Shown piece by piece: positions 1 through 12,900 of a stretch of DNA of 64,000 bases; positions within the stretch are counted from its first letter, which is position 1, and each line of letters begins with the position of its first letter. Location of the stretch: contig OX387197.1 of assembly GCA_947561715.1 (NCBI GenBank), positions 22,160,266 through 22,224,265 on the forward strand. Reading direction: 5' to 3'. A model generated the notes under the pieces. That model saw only the letters and a program-made list of their open reading frames with translations. It ran no database searches and had not been told where the DNA came from. The position numbers and the translations under genes are program-made. Source of the DNA: Ascidia mentula (lineage: Eukaryota > Chordata > Ascidiacea > Phlebobranchia > Ascidiidae).

Positions 1-91
1 TCCTGTTGGATTAGATTGTTGTTGGCGAACAAACAGGGCACTTTACCGTTTTTGTTTTGTTTTTAAAAACGGGACAATTTGTTTTTACTAG

Positions 92-205
92 AAACTATTG
101 AATGCGAGCGTGGAACTTGTTGGAACAGCGGGTGGTGTGACTCGCAAGCGAACCCGTCTAGATGTGTTTGTGTCACAGGATTTCAAGGAAAACATTGCTA
201 CGATG
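92..205 (+). CDS. Possible upstream exon of the adhesion GPCR gene
   Basis: An open segment of 38 codons is flanked by an AG acceptor (ending at 91) and a GTAAAG donor (from 206). It would encode a short polar extracellular piece beginning KLLNASVELVG. Its end phase (0) does not match the phase 1 needed by the EGF exon at 444, so either an exon between them is missed, the boundary is wrong, or this is not an exon. No domain is recognised. The true 5' end of the gene lies upstream of the window. Confidence 0.25.
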
Positions 206-443
206 GTAAAGCTTTTGATCTCAAGTCGTATCTTTAGTAAAGAATGGTATGGAAGTAGGAATACTCATTGTAGCCCTTTGCTCGCAAAAAGCCTACTTGA
301 ATGCGGAATAAATAACGTGTACTGCTGTGGTGAAGTAGCAAAACATATCAGCTCTGCCATAGTAAACAAAAAATAATAGCGCATTTTGCAAATGATTTTT
401 TTCTGTTGCTTTGTTAATCAATAGTTTTGTTGATATGTAATAG

Positions 444-3400
444 ACGTGGACGAGTGCGAAGCTGGAGCTTGCGCTGAAAATGCAATTTGCAAGAATGGGT
501 TCGGGACATATTCTTGCACATGCAAGCCTGGTTACAAAGGCGACCCGTACAAGTACTGCACAGGTAAATGAATGTGCCTGGCTTTTGGGTTTTGCCAGTA
601 ATATTTTATTAATGAGAATTTCAATTTGCGATATAGAACATTTAAACAGAATTGTTCTTGGCTGTTGGAGCTGTGTACAACTGTAAGCAAATTGTTTTTA
701 AAGAATGCCAAACGCGGTGTTCAACACAACCGAACTTTATGTTAAGTAACCAGGCAGATTTAAATTCGAAGGGGCGCTTGCTAAACATATGACAATGTAT
801 TTTATTAGTTAGTTTGGAAACACTACAAAGCATGTGTGTCAGTAGTAGATAATAGTTACCATCCACATTTATTCGGCCATTTTGTGCCATCAGGGTTCTG
901 TGCGAACGAGATCCACTTCTCTGACAACGGCACCTTCTCCTTCCCTTCTATCTTCGCCAAGCTGACGGCGCTGTCTCTCGAAGTTTGTCATGACAGCAGT
1001 AAGTGTTCGGCCTGTCTTCACTGCCCGCACGCCACACCGAAGTTTACCACTTATCTGTCCTTTTCACTTGTCTATGTCGCGACTCTGGTGTTTTCCCACG
1101 GTTTTGCGGAGTCCTTTAGTTTGTGAAGTCCCGTTATTTGAATTACGTCTTTTCGTCTGTTATTTCAATGGTCGTTTTTATTTTTTCGCAACGGATTTTG
1201 CGATGCAATGTAAGCGAACTTCTGGCACCATGTACCTGTTTTACCTATTCGTGACTTGTGTTGAGCGTTCGGCTTCCGCTTCCGCTTCTATTTCATTTGT
1301 TTCTGTTTTGCTCTTTTCGCCTTCGGATTGTTTTTCGCAAGTACAACGTTCGCACAACTTTAAGCTTTACCTAAAAGATTAATTTAGACATTGTTAGACT
1401 TTGGTCTGTGTGTCGTCTAACCGTTCCATCTTCTCAGATCGGTCGATAGCTTCCATGAGATGCGCGAAAGGAACCGACGAGAACGGAAACGTCGTTTTCA
1501 GATTTGATCCAAAATCGTTTCACCATCTTGCGTGTGACGTCACGTTGGAGGCGGTTGACTTGGAGGTTCGTAAAAATGTAAAGGTTTTTGATACATTCAC
1601 AAACCTGTCATTACTGGTGAAAAATTTTGTTGTTGTTGCCAACAGAAAAATGTATTGCGTCATTAAACACTCGGATTGTACCCATCCGAATCTCTTAAAT
1701 GTTATTGCGCGTCCCGGTACTAATCGAACAAATAGAAACAAAGATCTTAATATTTTTACAATATCGCAATGAGACAACAATTTGTGCTTTGTATTTGGAA
1801 ACACATGATGACGTCACAGTTGAAATCAAATGCAACTTCGACTGCAGCTGTGAGCAATGCGGTAAAAAATCTGGAGATACTAACAGCGGGTGGAGCTAAT
1901 AACAGCAACGAGGAAAAGGCAGCAGAAATGCTGAAGACAATCAGCAACCTTGACGTCACAACAGACGTGGTAATGATTATCGTGTTCTCCAAATGGTTTC
2001 AATATTTAAGTTATTATAAGAAAAAAAATTTGGGTCATTTGTCATTATGTTCTTTCTAATATATATTTTGCCTATGCAATTAGGCATCGTCAGTATCACT
2101 TATTCTCACGGAATTCCACAAGTGACTTAAGTTAATTCTAATATAAGTAAACGAATAATCCACACACTAAGTCTTTGTTGCCTATAAGACTGTTTGGTGA
2201 AATCCGTTATAATTCAAAAAGTTCTAGAAATATGTTGATGAAAATAAATCAAGCCATTAATGAACAAGATTTGTAAAGAGCCCATGTACGAAGAGACAAA
2301 ATATGCGGTTCTTTTGTTATAAAATTTATAAATACACCGAAGGCGCTCTCCATTTTTCATCTGACCTGGTGTTAAAAAATTAGAACTTTTTTCTTTTTTG
2401 CTCACCAAAAAGTGATCTGTTCTTGCACGATCAAGGAAAAAATGATATCAGCCTAGAAATCAATATCATCAAGTTTATTAGTTTGTCATTTGAAAAATCA
2501 AATTTCTTCTTTAATTTGTAGGAAATACTCACCAACTTCGTGAGCGCCGCCAGTAACATAATGGAACACATACCAGACACAAGGCAAGAAGCACAGCCGG
2601 AATCCTCCGACCTAATGGACGTTTCTTCCATCGATCAGGCCACGTGGTTACAGAGAAACTCCATTATAAATTCAGTCATGAGTTTGGGGAAAAAGGCCCA
2701 CCTTCCTTTGAAAGAAAGCAACGTGCTCGTCGACACAGCCAGGATAGCAGTTGAGGTGGGAATTTTGATTTATTAATTTTCCCCCGTTTTGCCTGGCGAA
2801 CACTTCACAATGTTGGTTTGGAAAACATCATATATTTTAAGCAATGATATACACGTACCTTTATTACAAGCATAAACGTAAGTGGAAAACTGCGGATTCA
2901 ACCCTTCGTGACTGTTGGGAGTCATTTATCCCCACGTCGAGTTTCTGGAAAACTTGACACGAGTTGTTCAGACTCTGAAAGTAGATGAGTTCTACTTGCG
3001 TCACTTCCAGGGAGGGGTTGACTTTAACACGAACCGTTTTCGTTGTTTCATTGGTGGTGATGTCAAACGCAAAAGTTTTTGTGACACTTCCTTCTCCGTT
3101 GCTGTCGCCCACTGGCGTATTGGTTGTATTCACTTCTTGAGGCATCGGGATTTCCTCTGTATGACTGACGTTTACTGTGGGAAAATACTGGGGTTATATG
3201 CTATCACTGTGAACCGAAATTGGTATGCGAGAACAATCCCACCCAAACGGTTGCCATTTTACCACGCAAATAATTTTCAGTGGAGATTACGTGAATGTGT
3301 GTTAATTAATTCAGTAAGTCCTCAGTATATTTATTTTCGATTAGTGAAATACTCTTTACAACAGCATTCAAGCACACAAATATGCATCTAATTTTTTACG

Positions 3401-6400
3401 ATATTTCTTTTATCACTTTTTGCGTCGACACACGCGTGGCGAATCTGTAGAAAATGCAACAAATAGTAACAAGTGCAAAGTTACCCAACTTCAGAACGAC
3501 GAAGCCCTACAGCTAGTTCACATGCTACTAAACCTTTTAATCTTTCAGATAAAACAGCTGGGCAGCGACGACGGGGACCTCGTCGAAGAAATGTTGGACT
3601 TGGAAAATGAAACGTGGCGTGACGTAGTGACCCTGTCGCCACGGATTTACACAGACGCGAAGCTTGGGGTCCAATCGAACCCAGTGGCCCTGGCTATACC
3701 GAAAAGCATTTACCAACAACAAGCCACATGTAAGGCGTCGACGGAAAAGTGTAAGGGTGATTTCGCCACTAGCGGCGTGCGAGCGTCACTGGTCGTGCAC
3801 AAATCCACGCCGGGTGGAAAAAATGGAAATTCTATGGGTGATAGTTTAAACCAGGTGGGTTTGTTAAATTCTACATTGTGGTTGACACAGATGTAGTAGG
3901 AGTAATATCTTCCATGTTGATTTAATTGTTGCCTCATGAGCGGCAAAATGTAATCTTTCGTACAAATAATTCCCGACTAGCGTGATCAAAGTGGCAGTTA
4001 GCACATTATGGCTTTTATATGGTGAACGAATCAATCCCGTTGGTTCTGTGAACTTCGCTGTTGTGAGCCAGAACTTACCATTATTAAAGGTCATTTTTAA
4101 GGGGATCTGGGCTCTTGTGAACTTAATATGATCCCATGACAGAATGTAGTATCGTGAAAAAAACAAAATTTTGCGACATGAACTTGTCAAGAGACACACA
4201 AACTGCATTCAAGTTTCAACATTCTTGTGGGAAATGTAGTTTAATGAGAAAAACTTGGGTTTTTGGCATTTTACCCTTTGTTACATTTTATTGTCACCAG
4301 ATTGTTGCAGTCGAATTATCATCAATAGACACGTCATCACTTACAGAACCGATCGCGCTCTCTTATCGGGCCAACAAAAATGAGAACACAAGTGTAGAGG
4401 TGAGCATTATATTCCCAGTGGATCCAATTCAGCTAAGAGACAAACAAAATGAAACGATAACAAATATTGTGTTTTTTCATATATCGCAGGACTTGCCCAA
4501 CTTTCGTTGCGTATTTTGGGACGAAACTGCCTTGGAATGGTCTGGTCGTGGTTGCACGCTTCGCTCATCCAATGAAAACGCCACAATTTGCGAGTGCAAT
4601 CACATGACCACCTTTGCCCTCTTGGTGGTAAGTAATGCTTGAACCAATAGGCCCTAAACGCATTTCAATATGGGTTACCGTCCCTTATGTTATACTGCGC
4701 TTGATTCATTATTGTTGACATAACCCTGGGGAACAATAACCCTGGGGAAGTCTCGCCGGATGGCAGACAAACGTCGGTTTCAAACAAACACTTTAGAAAA
4801 TCAAGTGCAAGAAGAACAATTCTGATTAGTCCCTTATGTTAGCTTATAAATATGTTGCTGCATGCAATAATTGCAGCATGCAACAATAAAATTACAAGGA
4901 AATGCCCATCGTGTGATAAACATGTGGTTTGAAACCTTTGTAGCAGTCTTTATTATATGGAGTTCACACAGTACATGTTCAAACAAGATTACCCCTTTCT
5001 ACATATACATATTTGTATTGTGCGTGCAGAGCGTCTCCGAACCTAACGTCGATAACATACTCGACATTGTGACACAAGTCGGATGCATTCTTTCATCAGT
5101 ATGCCTGGTTCTCACAATTGTCATTCACCTCGCCATAAGGTACCCGTTTTCATGCGAAAACAGTCAAAATTCATAATTGTGTGATAATTCTTTGTTGGTA
5201 GTTAAAATAAAAATGATCACAAACATGCAGTCACAAGAAGGGTGTGGCACCAAAATAATTATCCTTCGTGTTTACACAAGTCAACTTCGAAACCGTCGTC
5301 CCACTCCTATCATGGTGAATCTATGCGCAAATCTGCTCATCTCGTACTTGCTTTTCAATTTCGGGGTTGAAAGATTCGAGTCGAAGATTTTGTGTCACAT
5401 AGTCGCCGGCGTACTTCATTGGTCGCTCCTGAGCGCTTGGTGTTGGATGGCAGTGTACAACTACTCCATGTACCTCGCCTTCGTTAAAGTAAGTGCACGG
5501 TTTTAACTGAACTTGCTGGATTGATTTTTTATAAATTGTACACCAAAAACTTTGGGGAAACAGACTCGCTAAATTTTTTTAATTAAGGTTCTGAACTACG
5601 TGCGAAAGCATTTCTGGCTGATGGTGTCCATGTTTGCCTACGGCATACCCACAATTATAGTAGGTACGTCTGTGGGCTATTTTGTGGTTTACATCGACGG
5701 AAACGCAGGTGAGAAATAATGTTAAAGTTAGCATCGTAGTTGGCACAATAATAGCAATAACACTCGATTTTCCACGTCTAATTGTGGCATTCAATATATC
5801 GTGTCCGATATTGAAACAAAAGGGCACATGGTAATTATAAGCATTACAGTAAGTGCCACTGTTTCTACTTATCAGGTCTCCAATGCAAAAAAAAGACAAA
5901 AAGAATGCGACCTCAGTGATGCTATCGACATAAATCACATTCGCACATGTTTTTTTACGCAGTAAACGGTACTGAGTCAGTTTACCATCTGCCTGAATTG
6001 TGTTGGCTAAGAGACGACGCTCTTTACTACACATTTTTGGCTCCTATCGGTGTCCTGCTGTTATACAATCTTGTCGTTTACTTTCTTGTCATAAGGAAAT
6101 TGACGTGGAAAAGAACGCAGGTTTGTTTTCACTGAATGTCACTCTGTTGAAAAGAAATATTTTACCATTTACTCTCACAAAAACGTCATACAAAAACATG
6201 CATCCATCTGTATACAGGCCATTTCACACTTTTACGTCAGAATTAACTACCACATAAAGTTACGTTTTTTTTTCATTACAAATTGGCGAAACAACACATC
6301 CGTCAACACCAAAACATTTAGATCATTATTATGTGTAAGCGTAACTTGTTATTTTAAATCTTCAACCCAGATTCAATCTACAGTGAAGAAATCAAGTACA

Positions 6401-6815
6401 TCTCATGAGTTGGCAATGGGGATTTCACTGGCAGCCTGTCTTGGCCTACCTTGGGTATTTGGATATTTCATGCTTGTCTCGACCGACTATTACTTCCACA
6501 TGATCATGTCGTGGCTCTTCACGGGTTTCAACGCATTCCAGGTAACACATCTATTGCCCTGAATGTTGAAGACCGGTCAGTATTTTTAGACAACTTCCTT
6601 TATTGCAGGGCCTTTCTATCTTCATTATTAGCTGCGTCCGACAGCAGCACGTCAGGAAATTGTGGGTGAGGTATCTAGTGCGTTCCAGGATATATAAAAG
6701 CATCACCAGAAATAAGAATGGGAAAAGTAGCGACCAACAACACAGCAAAGCCTCGCCCACTCAATTTTCGCGAATTACACCGAGCGATCGCACAATCCGA
6801 CGTAACTTTCATTGA
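444..6815 (+). CDS. Adhesion G-protein-coupled receptor, 3' part (EGF-GAIN-GPS-7TM)
   Basis: Spliced exons are 444-563, 894-998, 1438-1565, 1820-1969, 2522-2755, 3549-3854, 4301-4399, 4490-4627, 5030-5139, 5281-5488, 5588-5708, 5963-6120, 6371-6541 and 6609-6815; all phases agree, giving about 751 residues. The order is a calcium-binding EGF domain (DVDEC start, six cysteines), a cysteine-containing hormone-receptor-motif-like segment (NGTFSFP; two exons), a GAIN domain, a GPS (CVFWD, then ECNHMTTFALL), seven membrane helices and a basic, Ser-rich tail. The GPS keeps His-Met-Thr, so self-cleavage between Met and Thr is expected. Other family hallmarks are the CWL in extracellular loop 2 (5963 exon) and LPWVFGY in helix 6. 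The receptor should sit in the plasma membrane and signal through a tethered agonist. EGF plus GAIN recalls ADGRE/ADGRL4, while the helices look more ADGRG-like; I do not assign a subfamily. The 5' end is outside the window. Confidence 0.88.
2864..3174 (-). other. Antisense exon-like ORF inside an adhesion GPCR intron
   Basis: On the minus strand a strong acceptor (TTTTCCCACAG, just above 3174) opens a frame of about 103 codons that stops at 2864. The product is extracellular-looking, with several N-glycosylation sequons (NTT, NET, NNS, NDS) and a beta-rich stretch (TKTFAFDITTNETTKTVRV). It lies in the 2756-3548 intron, opposite in orientation to the host gene. It could be the last exon of an antisense gene, an inverted exon copy, or chance. 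No family is recognised and no partner exon was found upstream. Confidence 0.35.
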
Positions 6816-7197
6816 CCGAACTCGAACCCTGACAAATTAAATGGAGCTGCTGCACTGTAATTGCCTGTATTCACTTTTTCGGTTCATCCGTTTACCACTT
6901 AGAGCTACGCTCTGCACATTTCTGGTTTACCAGACGAACCATGTATTGCACAGCTGTACATGAAATCCTACTCATGTAAATTATATGTCGCAAAAGAACT
7001 ACAACAATGTGAATCACTAATACCGCTGTCTTATGTTGAGTGTATATAAATTTCAATGTGATGAAAATATTGTATTATTGTTCAGGAAAAAAACATGCTT
7101 AGTCATGACACGCACTAGTAAGTGTTTTGTGACGCGGCAAATTGTCGAGATTCAAGGTTTGTATTTTGCCGAAAATAAACATCAGTTTCATGGAAAA
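6816..7197. other. Gap: 3' UTR and intergenic, adhesion GPCR to RWDD2
   Basis: This holds the likely 3' UTR of the adhesion GPCR (an ATTAAA lies at about 6836-6841) and the 5' flank of RWDD2. No coding or RNA gene is seen. Confidence 0.5.
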
Positions 7198-8771
<1,574 letters not shown>

Positions 8772-9960
8772 GTAGATCTAATGGGTAAATTCCAAGTACG
8801 TGGTGGTCTACAAGGCATAGAGGGTACGCAAAAGTGGGGAATGATGTGGCGGAATAGAAACTCACTTGAGCATAAGCTTGGAGATTGATTTTGCAAGATG
8901 GAAACAAAAAGACAAGAATACTGATGATGCTCGACTCAAAATATCCTTTGACCTGATGTTGAACTCCCAACCACAGATTACATTTTCTCTTATTTAAAAT
9001 GGAAATTGTCTGTGGTTTGTCTTGTATTTTATTAAACTAAAAATGTATACTTTTGCACAAAAAGTAGAATATACTCATGGTGCTTTGTTCTTTAGTCTAA
9101 ATAACAATATTTGAAATATTACACAAACATTTCTTGCAATATGTTAAGGGCTAATTGAGAAAAAAAATGAGGATTTTTTCAGATACAAAGCCCCTTGTAG
9201 TCAAATTCATATTAAACCACTGAAAAATTCCAAACTGACTGTCATGTATGACCTTTAGGATATCACACTCACAACATCATTGTTGTCATTTTACTATAAA
9301 CAATATCAGAAAAATGCACTGGAAAAGTATGGTATGCATACAGAAGTGTGCACATCCAACCGAATAGCAAATAAACCAAGAAAAATTTGATGCAACATAG
9401 TGTGGCAGTTAACATTAACATGACAAAGCTACAAGGATAAACATAAATAATTTTGCTAAAATCAGAAGGTACCATTGAGTGTAGCAGTTAATTGTTGAAT
9501 ACAGTTTTCATGCCCCAGAATTTTAGCACATTTTTGCTGCAAGAATATTTTGTGGTAGGAGCTTTGTTTACTTTTTGCGACAGAAAAATGTGTAACCAGT
9601 TGATAAACTGTGATGTGTAGGAGGAGCAAAAAGACGGCATTTCCTAAACCAAATGGACTTTTGTTGCTGATTGAAAGGCAAAATTATCAACTTGTCTTAA
9701 CACTTCTACAGGCCTGTTCATAGATTTTACTTGCGTTTGTGAGAAACCTCACCAAAGATTTCATTTAAATTCCACTCCAAAAGTGAAAATTTGTGTGTCT
9801 TTAAGCATAAGAATACTCCAACAGTAGCGATCATTATCATGTAAACAAATTTCCTTTCATATTCTCACACTCTACCCCTCGAGCGTACAAACTTTCGACG
9901 TCACAATAGACAGCAGCTATATAAGTTAACGGACAAACCCCCCAACAGTCCAAACGTTTA
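8772..9960. other. Gap: convergent intergenic region, RWDD2 to BRPF
   Basis: AT-rich sequence between two convergent genes. It should contain the 3' UTRs of both. No coding exon, RNA gene or clear repeat is seen. Confidence 0.5.
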
Positions 9961-12900
9961 TCACGCCTGCAATGGAATGTTTTCCAAATCGAGAAGGTCC
10001 GAGTCTTCAGTTTCCTCGTCACTGTCAGGTATCTGACCGGTTACTCGGCTCCGGTGAAGCAGGGCCCGCTTATAAGCCGCTTCCACGTTCTTCCGAATAC
10101 CCGGTCTCCTGCCTTCCAGAAGCTTCGACTGGTCGGCTTTCTCGTCCACCCCGAGAGCCTCGAGCTTGTTTCGCGGCAGCCACTGCCTACAATCGGTTAC
10201 AATAGACGTTAACGACGGACGATTTACAGCAAACGGAACAAGGAATGCATGATAAAATAAGGAACGCCTTATCGTATAGATGGTGTTATAAATTTGTATT
10301 TTTACAACAAGACCGACTAGTGTTTTTATACTAGTGCAACCTGGCTAAGCTGTTGGAAATGTGGGGCCTTGTAGATATTTGTGGTCAAACCGGTCCTGCT
10401 ACACGGACGTCAAGCAACATTATCCCAGCTAAACAATTGGCGCAAACTTAACAAAGTTCAAAACACAGCGCACCTAACTGTAGCAAAACGGTAATTATAC
10501 AAGTTACAAGTTAACAAGCAAAACGCGAGCACAACATGGAACATACCAAGTACGTTTTGTGTCGAAAAACAACACTAGATACAGGCGACGATTTCCATTC
10601 TCAACGCGCTTGTCTCCAACTTGCAGGACATCCAGTGGAGGAACAGGAATAGGGACACCGTTGTGCAAGCAACCGTTGCGCGGCATCTTCGGGTTGATCA
10701 GCTGAAATTCGACAAATATTGAATTAAAAAAAGCAAATCCGGAAAAAAAAACAAATCCAGAGTGCATATTTATTAAATTTATTTCACGATGTAAATTTGG
10801 TCCAAACGGATTGTTTCTAAATTTTACGCTTTTTTTGGGAGCAGTGTTTTAGAAAATAAAAATAATCTTTTTTATTTTTTTAAATCCAGGTGGATGTATG
10901 TAAATGAAACATGTCAATGTTTTCTGTAGTAATGGTCAGTTTCTTCATTCTCAGAATTATTGAGTGAATTATTAATGTTTATAAGCCTGTTAACTTTTTA
11001 CAAATGCTGTAGGCCTATTCTAATCTAATTAAGGTTATTTCACACAAAACCCCATAATTATGTCGTAAATAATTAGTAAAAATAGGTAAGTTAAAATCCA
11101 CAAACAAATTTCAAAACTAAGATATTGCGTAAGTATGGCGGTTACTCACCAGTGCAGGGTAGGGGGGATATCCCCGACATTTTGCCCACACAAGATCGAG
11201 GAAATCGATGTTGGGAAGATCGTCCTCCTCCTCAAGCTCATCTTCCGTAGCCGAAGCGCAACTTTGCTTGCGGAAGTGGTCGACACCTGTGGAAGTTATG
11301 ACTCTTACATATTTGTATGTCGTACTTTAGTCGCTGCATGGCCACCATATAGGCAAGGAAACGTTGTAATTGACGTGAATACGCGTGACTTTCTTGGTTG
11401 GTAATATAATTATAACTTAACTTGCTCGGCAATGCGGGCATACAGCACGACTACGATAATAATCAAGCTGTATATGTGGTGCATTTGACCACAAATTAAA
11501 AAGAAAAGTGTTCCAACGTCGGATTTCACAGTTTGTCTTTCGCAGAATACAATGAACAACACCGATAAATAACAATAGATTGGCGACGGCGTTTCATGTT
11601 TAATAAAACTAATTACCTCGATTATCGCCGAGTCCGGACGGTTCGTCGTTGGAAGTTTCACTCGTACCGTCCGACACCGTAGATCGGATGAGGACGTCGC
11701 CACAACTCTGACTGCGTTTCTTTTTCGGACTTCTCTTTTTTCTGCAAAAAAGGTTGGTTTTAGGCGAGAACGTGATTACTTCAGATAGATGCGTCTTTGC
11801 AAGGGTGCAAACAAACATGTATCGTTATGATAAGCAATGTGGAGACCTTTTAGGTCGAAACAGTGGCCATCTGTCTGCAGCTTACACACAATGTATCGTT
11901 ATGTTACAAAAATGCAGGCAACTTGAACAATTACGCTCAAAAAATAAAAACCATAGTAGGTTTTCGAGCAGAAAACCAACAACAAAGTTTTCACACTAGA
12001 ATTTATCCGGTTTGTTACATGTGGTACCTTTTAACCGTTCCATTGACGCTTGCCCCAGATGACGTAGTATCAGAATCCGATGTACTTCGCGTTCTCATTC
12101 CCGTGTGCCCCTCTCTGTAGACGTGAAAGCTCTCGCGTCGTTTGAGGAGAGGGCGGTCTTGGAACGCACAATCCTCTGCTAACAAAATCCGTTTTTTTAA
12201 TAACTAATAAACCTTTTTTATTTTGACATTAGAATCAATTTGTGAAATCAAACGCGTTTTACCTTGAGCAACATCAATGCCGTTGTACAACACCTCCTTT
12301 TCCTCAACGCCCAGCGACGAGTGCTTGCGCTTCTCCGGCACCAGGTGACCACTGGTGGAACGCCGACGCTTCAAAGACGCAGCGGTCGCCTTCGGATATT
12401 GTGAGTCCTCGGGTGTGGCGTTACCATCCGCTAGGAAGCGCCCGTTCCCTCGCGCGCCTGTCGACGGCCGCCTGCCCCTGGGTTTTTTCTTGAAAAGTAC
12501 GGCGGTTCGGCGACTCACACTCCCGCTTCCACTTCCGTTGCTGCTCTCGCACGATTCCGGATCGGGTGACGGCCGCGGTTCGGTCTTGACTCGCGCTTCA
12601 AGGTCAATGTTCTCGCAAAGGCGCTGTGAAGCCGACACCCCGTTCACGACCTCCTCGGTGGGAGCGGGGCAGCTGGGAGAACGCGCAAGGCGAAGTTTTT
12701 TCAATCTAACGTCGGTGGTAGCTGGGGACCTGGCGGACCAGAGCCGTTTGCGGCCCCTTCCACGACGTCCAGGGGCGTGGAACCTTGCTTTGGTCGCGGC
12801 GGATTTGAAAGCTCCGACGTCTGAGGTAGCGGCGTCGGTATCGGCCGTTGACGAAACGCTGTCTACGTCATCGGCCGAGAAGCGTCTTTGTGAAGTTGGG

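Noticed and set aside
4722..4750. Tandem repeat of AACCCTGGGGAA
   Set aside because: Only two units in an intron; a minor local duplication.
4857..4885. Palindrome-like TTGCTGCATGCAA around 4870
   Set aside because: The arms do not pair cleanly and no function is suggested by position.
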